The position numbers and the translations under genes were made by a program. This document shows, piece after piece, positions 1 to 10,651 of a stretch of DNA of 36,644 nucleotides. Under the pieces are notes generated by a model. It did not search any database and was not told the origin of the DNA. It saw only the letters and a program-made list of their open reading frames with translations. This DNA comes from Boothiomyces macroporosus (lineage: Eukaryota; Chytridiomycota; Chytridiomycetes; Rhizophydiales; Terramycetaceae). The stretch covers positions 1 through 36,644 of the forward strand of contig JADGKB010000122.1 of the NCBI GenBank assembly GCA_027604185.1. Reading direction: 5' to 3'. The number at the start of each line of letters is the position of its first letter. Positions within the stretch are counted from its first letter, which is position 1.

Positions 1-28
1 ATCACTGGTGATACCAGACTTTAATATA

Positions 29-453
29 TTATTTAAATATGCGAAAAGAATTACACATTGAGGAGAGACTCATATCCATCACGGATGTAGTAGGTTGGTC
101 CAGATCGTGTGTTCTTGTAAAACTGCTTTTCCCACGGATGCATTGCAGTTTCTGAGTAAATTGGCATTGGAGCCAACCCAGTTTATGCACCCTGGAATCT
201 TTCTTTTCCCATGCATCAAATAAGTAGCGAAATCTGGTTCGCCACCACTCATTAATTTGGTCGCGGCCATATTCCAGCTGCACATCCACTATCGACTGAC
301 TTTTAGCTGCAAAATATAGTCACGCCAGCATGTGAGATAGTCTCTCGATTGAGCAACAATGTCTTGCTCGACCATACAATAGTCCAACATCGAAATGGCC
401 AACGAGAAGAAATCGTTCCGGAAATGCTTGTGTTGCGTTTGGCACTGCATCAT
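29..453 (-). pseudogene. Coding relic inside left ITR
   Basis: A Met-Met start at 453 opens a frame that breaks near 325 and continues in a second frame to a stop at 29. The second part is rich in Trp, Arg, Gln and Lys (for example INEWWRTRFRYLFDAWEKK) and looks helical. The break could be removed by a 17-nt GT-AG segment, shorter than any firm intron in this window, so a frameshift is equally likely. The same break exists in the right copy. Compared with that copy, a 5-base deletion near the left end brings in an early stop. I do not recognise the family. Confidence 0.4.
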
Positions 454-561
454 CCAAACAGCTCTTCTTTGATCGCTACCAAGAGCTCACACACTCTTGG
501 TTCTACTTGCTGACACACGGAATGTTTGGCAAATCTTGACACCTATTAATGCTGCCTTTAC

Positions 562-605
562 TTTCTGCTTATTTTCTCTTTATTTTCTGCTTATTTTCTC
601 TTTTT
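562..605. repeat. 22-bp tandem repeat in left ITR
   Basis: Two adjacent 22-bp units, each beginning TTTCTGCTTATTTTCTCTTT, give a pyrimidine-rich stretch. The same pair occurs in reverse complement in the right terminal repeat, so the duplication predates the copying of the ends. Confidence 0.85.
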
Positions 606-858
606 TGGACAGAATATTAGAGAATACCATCCACCCTGCATAATCATGCATCTTCTAGCGCATGAATTGCACAACTTTAAAAAGCTTATTTTTCTATATA
701 AAGCAGGATGATTTCCTTTAAATAAAAATTACTACAGCTGTGTGTGCTGGTTTTCACAGGTGGAGAAGGCCTATATCCTCGGTGCAGCAACACAGCATGA
801 AAATTCGACAAACATAATTAAGAAAGAATAACGGAAAATCAATAGAGTGCGTACCTGG

Positions 859-1276
859 ACTGCAACCCTGTGCTGCTACGGATTGTTGCGGATTCAGAGA
901 CACACTTGCAACTATAAGGATATGCAATCGACTGCACCCAGAGATACGACGCTATACCTGCACATTTTTAATCAGCGGGATTTGTTCTCCGCGCCAATTG
1001 GAAATGCATTTGGAAAGGAAAAGACTTCACGTTCCCCACTGCATTATTGATCTCTGTATTTACAAGGACCACATTAATCATAATAAATACCAAGATCTAT
1101 GTTCAAATAATTGCTTTTATTTTTTCCAAGTTGCTTCGTCGTGGAGCGCTGCAGATCAGACAATAACCCTTCTTTCGTCACTACACGCGATATGAAAGTC
1201 AATGCGAGGAAGACACCCCTGCATTGGCTTTAATATCGGCGGATATAAAAGCAGCCAAATATTTCTGATTTTCATA
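859..1276. other. Subtelomeric stretch without a clear gene
   Basis: Between the left ITR and the first gene. The corresponding place at the right end lacks about 390 bp of this sequence, so it is either an insertion here or a deletion there. A TATA-like GGATATAAAAG lies at about 1242-1252, some 25 bases before the ATG at 1277. I see no RNA gene or convincing reading frame in the rest. Confidence 0.6.
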
Positions 1277-2278
1277 ATGTCGATGTTCCTGCGCTTGATC
1301 AACGTCTGCCTGTGGGTTCTGGCTGCAGTAGTTTCGCCTTTCCGCCGCCTTCCCCTTATGAAAACTTACATCTGGGTGCTGGAAACGACTGCCATTGGTC
1401 TGGTTGTGTTTGCGCAATACCATGGAGTGCTAGGATCTACCTGGGACGGCCGCCTCTCCATCTTGATACCAAATTATTCCGATCGCGCTTCAGAGGTGCT
1501 TTATACTAACGTAGATGCAAAGAACTATAGAGGGCTTGCGCTTGAAGTTGCTTGTCTGCAAGAAATCGCTGCTAGATAAAGATTCGGGTTTAAAGAGCTC
1601 CCTAACTGACAACGCAGTAAGCTGCATTAACCTAGAACTCTGTCCATCTCTTACAAAGGCTCCAGAAGCTGGAACAAGAAAACCAGCAACTGCGGGACGA
1701 AATCAGGCATTTCAAGCAGGCTGGTTCTTTGAAAAATCCCTTTGCTTCCTTCCAGCTCAAGAATAGTGTTGCCAAGAACAACGAACACTCTGAGAAAGCA
1801 TCTCCAGCCCCGCCAAAGAGCTCGACTGAAGACACTTTATTATTCTTTGAAAGCTTGCTTGTCCCAAAAATGGTAAACTCTTGCTTACTTTGAATGGTTT
1901 TCACACTCCTGGAGCGGTGTCGAGCACGGACAGTTCTCCCTTCCCAGCACTGCCAGCTACCCCAAAAGCCGAACCCGATGGTCTCACTGTGGTAACCGTT
2001 TCTAATGTAGCTCTTGCAAGGAGTCGAGAGCCTGCAGCTCTGTGGCAAACCCGAGACTGCTGCAAAACTTGGAGCCAAACAAGGTGCTGAAAAAGTCAAA
2101 GGTTCCTGTACCTAACATAGATTCAAGCCCCACGGCAGCAGCAGCCGAGAAAACCAACCCGCAAGAAAGAAAAGTCAAGCAGCCAGAAATAGTTGCAGTG
2201 CCAGTTGAAGGAGGAGTGGTGAACAGACGGGTGTTGATGCCTTCAAGAATGAAATCAAGAAATCAAAACATTAAGTGA
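1277..2278 (+). CDS. Subtelomeric membrane/coiled-coil protein with four 19-nt introns and one frame break
   Basis: Introns at 1496-1514, 1617-1635, 1992-2010 and 2102-2120 are each exactly 19 nt, GT-AG, with CTAAC, TTAAC, CTAAT and CTAAC just before AG. Removing them gives one frame except for a single break at the A-run 1866-1870, where one base is missing; the product would be about 308 aa. The N-terminus has two hydrophobic segments (FLRLINVCLWVLAAVV; TYIWVLETTAIGLVVFAQ). A Leu/Gln/Glu-rich coiled coil follows (LLQRLQKLEQENQQLRDEI), then a Pro/Ser/Lys-rich basic tail. GC content is higher than in the core genes. The break sits in CCCAAAA, so it could be an assembly error, a mutation or, less likely, a -1 frameshift site. 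A decayed N-terminal copy lies at 35501-35770. I do not recognise the family. Confidence 0.6.
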
Positions 2279-3201
2279 AATAAAGCAATTCCATAGGACG
2301 TGTGACGCTTTTAGCTCTTAGAGCAATCATCCATAATCTTGGACCCTATCAACACTTCAAACCCTTAACATGTTCAGCATTCGTGACCCAGAACCAGCGT
2401 GATTTTCAACGTTATCGATATCACTAGCACACCAAAGTGTAAGCGTAATGGCATGCGTTGCGTTTTTAGCCCATCACTCACTTGTAAGGCGGCCAGGACT
2501 AGTTCTCATTTACTTTGCAGAAACAGAGACTGATTTGACTCTATAGCTGGCGTAGAGTGGTATATTTGGATTTTCAATACTCTCTCCATTTCTAGATTTT
2601 CGGTTTTCGATTGCTGCACATTATTAAAGTTGTAAAGTACTCTTGGATTCGTTCGATATGGCAATGAGTTCAGACACCAATTGTTCATATGTGAATCCAG
2701 TGTATCATCGTGCACAAAATCAGTTATTTAGCATCCACTATGAATTGATTTCTACAGCCATTTCGAATATCATACGGAAACTGAGTTGTGCCATTAGATC
2801 AACGCTGTTTTGTATCGTTGAATGTAGGTGGGAATTGGATTGATCCAAGGTAGTCATTTCAATTGGGTCTATTTGTAAATTTACACAGATTCATTTCCAT
2901 TAAAGAAGTGTCTTGTGTGTTTGGAAAAAAGAGTTGGATTGACAGCTATTTATATACCAGTGATTAAACTTTTTCGCCAGGGTTGTAGTCTTTGAGATAG
3001 AATTAGGTCAGTCACTGAAGGGTAGAGTTTATCTTCATGTTGAAAAGGCTTAAAGCTTAATCGAGTATAAATAGCTCAAGAAATCTTTTCCGTTTTAGTT
3101 CAATCTCCAACTCACACTGAATTGAACAGGGCATCATCAGCGTGGTTACCCAAGGGTAAATTCAGCTCAGAGCTACGCTATTATACTCATATTCACCAAA
3201 T
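2279..3201. other. Gene-poor subtelomeric stretch
   Basis: No convincing gene. Both strands have short open stretches of 60-70 codons at 2506-2843 without family resemblance. TATA-like TATAAATAG occurs on the minus strand at 2946-2954 and on the plus strand at 3066-3074, but no supported coding start follows. A short minus-strand frame from 2857 (about 39 codons, beginning MTTLDQSNSH) might be an exon of a small or decayed gene. Confidence 0.5.
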
Positions 3202-3756
3202 TCACTGAATCCACTGCTTGATGTAGTGGAGTTGGGTATTGTTAGTGGTTAAAATCAGCGTAAGAATTCTTAAAATATGCTTTATTATGCTATCCTGCTG
3301 TTGATCGATCCAACCATTTTCAATTTGCTTGTTTTTCATATACTCATTTGTGGCGGCTGATTCAATCAACCTTGGACATGTGTCAATCAAAACCCATCTA
3401 AAGCAAAATAAAAGCTTTAAAAGCAAGACTATACTCGGTACACAAATAAAATACACTATATCATATCTAAATAAGTAGAGTGTCTCTGTTTCCAGATTAA
3501 AATCACTGTGCAATGGTCATAGCGTACATGTTCTCTTTGAATCCTTCAGCCCTAAATACAAAAGGGAATTTCGGCAGCCAAGTTCGCCGTTGACACAAGG
3601 AATGACTAATACCCAAATAAACTTGTTTCCAAGTTCAAGTGTTTCAATAACACCAGAAATAGTAAACAAACAGTAGATCGCATCCACATGATTATCGTGC
3701 AAGACTTTTTGAGCCCCCAAATTATCACGTTTTGCAAAAAGTTTGGCGAATCTCAC
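3202..3756 (-). pseudogene. Possible decayed gene
   Basis: One reading frame runs through about 184 codons interrupted by a single TGA at 3517-3519. It has no ATG; the first candidate is a GTG. Hydrophobic and charged stretches alternate (FIWVLVIPCVNGELGC; IDTCPRLIESAATNEYMKNK). A 22-nt GT-AG segment overlaps the TGA but removing it shifts the frame, so it does not rescue the reading. I call it a remnant; a gene with splice sites I failed to see is also possible. Family unknown. Confidence 0.3.
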
Positions 3757-3822
3757 ATGATTCGAGTCACTCTTGTTCCGAAAGCCCTTTGACTTAAATA
3801 GACAAAAAAAGGCGCCTTTTTC

Positions 3823-5487
3823 ATGCTGGCTCTCCTACCTATCGAGTTATTGTACAATATAATTTCATATTTACCAGATATTCAATCACTACGGAATACT
3901 ACTGGAACTAGCAAGCGATTGCGCAGTCTTTATGACGAATACGCTATCAAAAAATACGTTAATGGCAAGTATGGAGTTCCGCTATCTCTGTACTATGCGT
4001 ATGAAAAGGAAAGATATATACTTAGTAAATCATGACTGATCGGTAGATGAAAAGCTTATCCTGCTACTAGTCGAAGGCGGATCACTAGTTCCTCGATTCC
4101 TAGCCCAGCACTGTCAGAAATCAAATACAAAGATCGACAATATAATTGTGGAATACGCAAAAAGGATTTATAATCAACAAGAGTTTAATGGAGATGATGT
4201 AGCAAGTTTCGAATACCTTTCAAATGACTTTGATTTGAACTTTAACGATATCCTTGGATTGATGCAGGAATACTCGTTTATACCATTACCAGAACTTACT
4301 CCGACTGCAGTTATTCGATTACTTAAAATTATTCAAAAGGATATTAAAGTATTTGATTGGTTGTTGAATGTGCAGGGACTGTATATACCATCGGTTAACG
4401 ATGGACTGATTCGAATGATGGTGACCAATCCACCGAATAAGGAAGCTGCGCAACAGCAGTTTGAATTACTAAAGCATTTACTATCATTAGGTAATTATTA
4501 CTCATTATAGGATTCAGGATATCCGATGATGTTATCCTATGCCAACTGCGTAACTACACATCACCCGAGTTATTTGAAATGTTGGATGCACTAGTACCGT
4601 ATTCAAAATTAAAAGACTGCGCAATGCAAGTACTCAATAGAATGTTTGGACCAACTGGCAGCTTTATCCCAGACATTGCGTCTTCATTAATAAGTCATTT
4701 TGAGATTAGTTTGGATGAAATTAGGCCAATTATCCTGTATACCAAAAGTTCACGTCAGTCTGGACAGCATTTACCTTACCAAACAAGATCTTTTGAACAG
4801 GAAAGAGTAGTAGAGATATGGTACTGGGTAGTTACACACTATTCAAATGGAGCCTTGCTTATTGATGTCATTTTGGATGACTTTATGATGTGGCTATCGC
4901 AATCGCAAGCCCTACTAAAATTCCGCACATTCAAAATAGAAATTGGAGAATCATTAATGAAGAGTATTTTGGAATACAGGTTTGATAGTTTCAAACCCAG
5001 ACACTTGGAACAATTGTCCAAAATAGCAAATATTGCCGAATGGAGTCGGCTATGTCTAAACACGCTATCACAATTACAAGAAGCGTTTTCATCAGGTTAT
5101 TACAAGAATGATTTGGATTTACTGTGGCTATGGTCCCTGAACCTGCGCTATTCACTAAACAACTGGGTAAACTCACCAAACTCTCAAAATATTGCTTTTT
5201 TAAACAAGACAAAACAGACACTGACTATATGCAACAAACAAATATCCGAGTTTTCAATTGAGAGATTAGATATACCCAAACTAGATCTAGTACGGTATAG
5301 AACAAACGAAGGAACAGTTCGGTACGCAGAGCATCACACTCATCTAGAGTTGAAAAAGACATTGACTGACGAGAGTATATACAAGAAGAATAAGTTTAAC
5401 TGGTTCAAGAAGAGCTTTGTAGTTCAAGATAACAAGATTCAATCTTTCTTCAAGAGCGTTTCTATCAGACTGTTTCGTAAAACATGA
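3823..5487 (+). CDS. F-box-like protein, two introns
   Basis: ATG at 3823. Two introns, 4025-4046 (22 nt) and 4491-4510 (20 nt), join three open stretches into a 540-aa protein. Residues about 4-45 look like an F-box (LPIELLYNIISYLPDIQSL followed by TSKRLRSLYDEY), the motif that binds Skp1 in SCF ubiquitin ligases. The rest is helical and Leu-rich and resembles degenerate ankyrin or other helical repeats, which would be the substrate-recruiting part, though I cannot assign it. It lies near the left subtelomere beside an ankyrin gene on the other strand, and the two stop codons are about 165 bp apart. The F-box call rests on the N-terminal motif alone. Confidence 0.75.
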
Positions 5488-5651
5488 GCCTCATAATATA
5501 TATTTTTTATTCAATAGTTGCTTTTTACGGTAGTTTGCTGTATTGGTGTGTGTAATTGTAGTTCAAGAGTGGTTTCAACTTCTGTATTATCGCTTTGGAT
5601 AAAAGGATTGTGACTATTGTATTTGATTCTTGGTATAGTTTTATAATTGCT

Positions 5652-6305
5652 TTATTGGCAAAGTAATTCTACTATATGAAAGTGGTTTCTTTCTCTTGCT
5701 CCAACTAAAGCACTAGAGACATCAACCCGTGGATCTCCCTTTAGTATTTCTACAATTTCGTATTTTGCAGAATTTGCAGCAATGGAAATTGCGGCATTAT
5801 TATTAATGCTTGGGTCTACTCTTTGGTCTCTAAGCAAGATTTCAACAATCATTGGATGATTAAACCAAATACCAATGAATAACAGGCAATGGTTTCTAAT
5901 AGAAAAATCTACTTTTCCGTACAAGTAATCTAGTGATTTCACCAACCCATTCTTACATATGTTTTCCAGTATTTCTATAGTTGGTGGTATTATACTCAAG
6001 TACTCTCGTAGCAAATCATCATCTTCAATAGTAGGTCCAATCTTAATTTTAGCTTCTACTGACAGGTCAAGTGCACGTAGTTCCTCATAGAGCTTTAATT
6101 CACTCAACCAAACGAAATCAGAATTGTCAAAGAGTCTCATTAGCCGTTGGATTCTGTGACCGAGGATATGGTAGGATTCTAGGTAGTATTTCCTTGTGGT
6201 TTTGGGTTTGAATAGACTCATTTGCATTGCGAATTGCAAGTGGAGGAACTGGTCGATTCGGAGGTACTTGCAGACTAGAAAGAGTTCAACTTGAATTTTT
6301 TGCAT
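5652..6305 (-). CDS. Ankyrin-repeat protein
   Basis: Intronless, 217 aa, ATG at 6305. The last 90 or so residues contain ankyrin-like repeats: HPMIVEILLRDQRVDPS followed by YEIVEILKGDPRVDVS and HFHIVELL. The LL-x-D-x-RVDPS wording is typical of ankyrin families that are expanded in some lower fungi and protists. The N-terminal half is charged and helical (FLVCKYLRIDQFLHLQ) and may be a divergent F-box-like segment, but that is only a guess. Ankyrin repeats bind proteins; the partner is unknown. Confidence 0.7.
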   Translation of the reverse strand: MQKIQVELFLVCKYLRIDQFLHLQFAMQMSLFKPKTTRKYYLESYHILGHRIQRLMRLFDNSDFVWLSELKLYEELRALDLSVEAKIKIGPTIEDDDLLREYLSIIPPTIEILENICKNGLVKSLDYLYGKVDFSIRNHCLLFIGIWFNHPMIVEILLRDQRVDPSINNNAAISIAANSAKYEIVEILKGDPRVDVSSALVGARERNHFHIVELLCQ

Positions 6306-6346
6306 TAAGAAAAAAAGAGAAAACTGTTTTGGTTTTAAGCCCTAAT

Positions 6347-6399
6347 GACTCACTGTAGAGTCCCAATAGAGTCACTGTAGAGTCTCAATAGAGTCACTA
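6347..6399. repeat. 22-bp tandem repeat
   Basis: Two complete 22-bp units differing at two positions (GACTCACTGTAGAG and GAGTCACTGTAGAG starts) plus 9 bases of a third. It lies between the divergent starts of the ankyrin gene and SKI2, so it could be a protein-binding element. Confidence 0.8.
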
Positions 6400-6573
6400 A
6401 AAACTTTATTCATCTTTTACTTTTGATTAAAATGAATTTATTCTTAAAGATAACTTGTGATGGTAGGATGCACTCTGACCAGGGGTATTCGCTCCTGCCA
6501 AGCATACCTCAAATGCTAATCAACTAGAGAAACTTTATTATTTCTAGTGAGTTTCTTTTTTGTGATCTTGAAA

Positions 6574-9500
6574 ATGGAATTCATTAATTATTTGGAGACA
6601 CTGGAAACTCAACAGGAAATCACTGAGCTACCACTCTTACGACACTCTGGCACAAGTGGAAACATGACCCTTGCTGACGATATAAAATTGAACGTTGGCT
6701 TGGGACCACTTACCCTCAAAAACAACCTCGCTGAATACTTGAAACCAAACAAAAAGAATGAATTAAAGCCAAGGAGATGGGAAAGAGAAACAGATCTGCA
6801 CAGCTTAATCAAACCGTCAGCACCGAGCAAGAATTTATTATCACTGGAAATGAAAAGGAATTTTGATGGTGAACTGGATTTCGCTAATTTCAAATTGAAC
6901 TATTTGGATAATTCTCAATTGAATGCAAAGAATTCTACTTCACTTCAAAGAGGTACTCTATACTAAAAAAGAACCGACAAAGAATAGTGAATTTGTAAGA
7001 GGAAAAACTACCCATTATCCGTTCATGCCTGGTGGTATCGCATTACCGCAGGTATTGGATAATAAGGACTTTAATGAGGATTTGTTTGATGAATTATTAC
7101 AGATTGCACCTGGGTTAGACAGAGGACTGAATTTGGAGTACTCTGAAAATTCTGTTGATATATCTGCCTTATTTGCTGGCCAAGATTTCATTCTACAAGA
7201 AGAAGAAGAAGAAATTCCTATTTTCCAAGAAAAACAAGAAATTATTCAAGAAAAGGATGTGGATGATTTACTCCCTGAATCTGACAATTTACTAACCGCT
7301 AAACCACAGAAAAAGAAACAAAAAGAATGGGCTCATATGGTTGATGTCAATTTAGACTTTCCTGAATTCCATGACTTGGTACCTGAAATGGCATTTACTT
7401 ATCCATTCGAATTGGATGTATTTCAAAAGAGAGCAGTCTATCATTTAGAACAATCTGAATCTGTGTTTGTTGCTGCTCATACTTCTGCTGGCAAAACGGT
7501 TGTTGCTGAATACGCTATCGCTCTTGCACAAAAGCACATGACTAGGGCTATTTATACCTCACCAATCAAAGCATTATCCAACCAGAAATACCGAGATTTC
7601 AAAGAAACGTTTGGGGATGTTGGTATTTTAACTGGTGATATCCAAATCAAGCCTGAGGCATCTTGTTTGGTAATGACTACTGAAATTTTAAGAAGTATGC
7701 TGTACAGAGGTGCAGATTTGATTAGGGATGTTGAATTTGTGATTTTTGATGAAGTTCATTATGTCAACGACTCTGAAAGAGGTGTAGTATGGGAAGAAGT
7801 AATTATCATGCTTCCTGCCCATGTCAATCTGATCCTACTTAGTGCTACAGTACCAAATACCAAGGAATTTGCTGATTGGGTTGGGAGAACCAAACAAAAG
7901 AATATCTATGTCATTTCAACACTAAAAAGACCAGTGCCTTTGGAACATCATTTGTTTATAGACAAGGAAATTTACAAAATTGTTGATTCAAACAAAAACT
8001 TTATTGCCAAAGGGTACAAGGATGCATACGATATTGCCAATCCTAAAAAAGATAAAGTGGACTCTAGCAGAGGAAGGGGAAGAGGAAGAGGAAACACTCA
8101 AGTCAGTAGACCAACAAATTCAAATTCGGGTGGAAGAAATAGCAACATTTCTACAGACAAGAATGTTTACATCAACTTGATTAGTTATTTGAAAAAGAAA
8201 AACTTGTTGCCGGTTATTGTATTTGCATTTTCAAAGAAAAAATGCGAAGAATATGCCCAAGCCCTGACAAATATAGATTTATCTAGTAATGCATCAGAGA
8301 AATCTCAAATACATGTATTCATTGAAAACAGTATTGCTTGTTTAAAAGGCAACGACAAAGAATTGCCACAAATATTGCGAATGCGAGATTTGTTATCCAG
8401 AGGAATTGCAGTTCATCATTCAGGACTATTACCCATTTTAAAAGAAATTGTTGAAATATTATTTACAAGAGGGTTAGTTAAAGTACTATTTGCTACAGAG
8501 ACATTTGCGATGGGAGTGAATGCACCAGCTAGATCAGTTGTATTTGCCATGATTCGTAAACATGATGGACAAAACTTTAGACAATTGCTACCTGGAGAAT
8601 ACACACAAATGAGTGGTAGAGCCGGTCGCAGAGGGCTAGATGCTACTGGAATGGTGATTATTGCCTGTAACGACAAAGTGCCTGATGAAATTGATTTACG
8701 CCAAATGATACTTGGTAAACCAACAAAACTTGAATCACAATTCAGGGTAACTTACAACATGATTCTAAATCTGCTGCGTGTAGAAGCAATTAAAGTGGAA
8801 GATATGATTAAACGGTCGTTTAGTGAAAACTCTACCCAGAAAGCTTTACCTGAACACGAGCAAGCGCTATTAGAAGGATCAAAGAAGCTAGCCAGTTTAG
8901 AAAAATTAGATTGCACCATTTGCAATACCGATATCGAAATGTTTTATGATGTTTCTTACCGCGTTTTAACACTTGGATACTCGATGCAAGAAAAGATTAT
9001 TAACAGCTCCGTTGGTATGAAAGCGCTCTCTCAAGGAAGAGTAGTTGTGATCAATAACCAAATGTACCGTAATGCTCTTGCAGTAATCCTCAAAGTGGGA
9101 ACTAGTAATCTTGTTCAAACTGCTGAAACTGCCACTAGAAATATCAATAGTAACTCGTTAGGAAAACAAAGTATGAGCACCAGGAACGAAAAGACATTCT
9201 GGATGTTTATATTGACTGATGTAAATGATACCAATGGGGCAGGTAGTTCTATTTAATATTAGAAGTTTCTGCTTTACCTGTTACAACAGTTTCATTTCCA
9301 CCAATATCAAATTTGAACTATGCAATAGAGTGTTTGTCTTATACTACAATAGCAATTGTAACCCCAAAGCAAATCAAAGTCGATCCAGAGTCTATAGTGA
9401 CCTTGAAAAAATCCAGTGTGATCAAAGAAACCATGCTTGTGATGCATGATGTTGGAACCGAACTACAGAATGAAGGGTACAGTGAGTACGATTGGAGCAA

Positions 9501-10313
9501 GATTAGAGATATAGAGTTTCAGGAACAATATAGAGAGAAAAAGGTGTGTTTACTCCAAATGCAAAAGTATCAATGCCGCCTATGTCCAAGTCTAATCACT
9601 CATGTAACTATCATTAATCTAGTATGGTATCATCCACAAAGAGCGAATGCTAAGAGAGCAACTGCAAGGATTGGAGCAGAACTTGTCAGAAATGAACTTG
9701 GAACTGCTTCCAGATTATCATCAACGTATCGAGGTACTCAAAGAGCTTGGGTTTATCGACCATAACTCTATTGTACAAATCAAAGGCCGAGTAGCGTGTG
9801 AAGTAACCTTAACTAACCTAGATCAATACTGCTGATGAACTTATTCTAACTGAACTCATTCTCGACAATTTCTTGAGTGATTATGAACCAGCCGAAATTG
9901 TAGCATTGCTATCTTGTTTTGTATTCCAAGAAAAGAGCGATAGTGAACCTGTGCTGACACCAAACCTTGAAAAAGGGGTTGAAGATATAAAGAAACTGGC
10001 AATCAAGATTGCGCAAATTCAACGAGCTTGTGGGATAAATATACATGAAGAAGATGTGCTTGATTCGCTTAAATTCGGATTAGTTGAAGTTGTGTATGAA
10101 TGGGCTCGCGGACTACCATTTAAACAGATTACTGAACTGACTGATGTACTTGAAGGAAGTATTGTGAGGTGCATTGTTAGGCTGAGCGAAACTTGCAGGG
10201 AAGTCAGTGGTGCAGCTCGTTTGGTGGGTGATTCAGGATTGTACCGCAAAGTAGAAGAAGCCGCAGAGCTGATCAGAAGAGACATTGTCTTTGCTGCATC
10301 ATTATACTTTTAA
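6574..10313 (+). CDS. SKI2: Ski2-like DExH RNA helicase
   Basis: Helicase subunit of the Ski complex, which feeds mRNA into the cytoplasmic exosome for 3'-5' decay. Introns at 6953-6971, 9243-9262, 9604-9622 and 9803-9821 (19, 20, 19 and 19 nt) give a 1220-aa protein, close to the human 1246. Visible motifs: AHTSAGKT (motif I, about residue 293), TSPIKALSNQKYR, DEVH (motif II, about 385), LLSATVPN, GIAVHHSGLLP and MSGRAGRRGLD (motif VI, about 672). An Arg/Gly-rich segment (SRGRGRGRG) lies near residue 490, in the stretch after the first RecA-like domain. The C-terminus matches the Ski2 tail (HKER...LLPDY...RIEVLKELGFID, then RVACE). The N-terminal WERETDLHSLI segment also fits Ski2. ATG at 6574 is the first in frame. 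Its stop is 15 bp from the stop of the convergent neighbour. Confidence 0.97.
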
Positions 10314-10328
10314 TACATTAAATTCCAT

Positions 10329-10640
10329 TTATTTCTTTTGTGTAAAAGCTGAGGCGAAGGATGCCATATCCAATTCGACCCCGGTTTTCTGGAATTCTTT
10401 TTTAAATGTTTCCAGCTGTTCCAGCATCTCTTTATCTTTAGCCAAATCCATCATCTTGCTGAAATTAAACTTTGTTCCTTCAACGTACTTTTTCTCCTCC
10501 AACATTTGCTTAATTTTCAACATTGCTGGCATCAACTGCGGATTCTGCTTTATCGCCGAAATCATCTTTTGAACATTCGGATCGGATTCAGATAGAAATG
10601 ACCGTTTATGAATTGGTCGAAAGTGTTTTAAAAACTTCAT
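10329..10640 (-). CDS. Small basic protein, probably mitochondrial, unknown function
   Basis: 103 aa, intronless, ATG at 10640. The N-terminus (MKFLKHFRPIHKRSFLS) is basic and amphipathic with no acidic residues, as in mitochondrial targeting sequences. The body is helical: DPNVQKMISAIKQNPQLM recalls the Asn-Pro spacing of STI1-like chaperone-binding repeats, but that resemblance is weak. The C-terminus is Lys/Ala-rich. It lies between the convergent SKI2 stop and the first 7TM gene, with 11 bp upstream to that gene's stop. Confidence 0.6.
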   Translation of the reverse strand: MKFLKHFRPIHKRSFLSESDPNVQKMISAIKQNPQLMPAMLKIKQMLEEKKYVEGTKFNFSKMMDLAKDKEMLEQLETFKKEFQKTGVELDMASFASAFTQKK

Positions 10641-10651
10641 TGAAAAAAAAT

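Larger units (their letters stand above)
1..858. repeat. Left inverted terminal repeat
   Basis: The first 858 bases reappear in reverse complement at the other end of the window (35777-36644). Roughly the outer 60 bases are identical; further in there are scattered substitutions and small indels, for example a 5-base insertion near base 62 that only the right copy has. The repeat stops abruptly after base 858. No telomere-like short repeat caps it. The outermost 12 bases form an imperfect palindrome (ATCAC, TG, GTGAT). It contains a coding relic, a 22-bp tandem repeat and a TATA-like TATATAAA at 695-702. It may be a true chromosome-end structure or a subtelomeric repeat at which assembly stopped. 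Confidence 0.95.

Noticed and set aside
2506..2901. Minus-strand spliced gene behind the TATA element at 2946-2954
   Set aside because: Needs 16- and 18-nt introns, and all later frames meet stops; at most a decayed fragment.
3708..3721. 14-base word TTTGAGCCCCCAAA shared with 28691-28704
   Set aside because: A shared word of this length is expected by chance about once or a few times in a window of this size.
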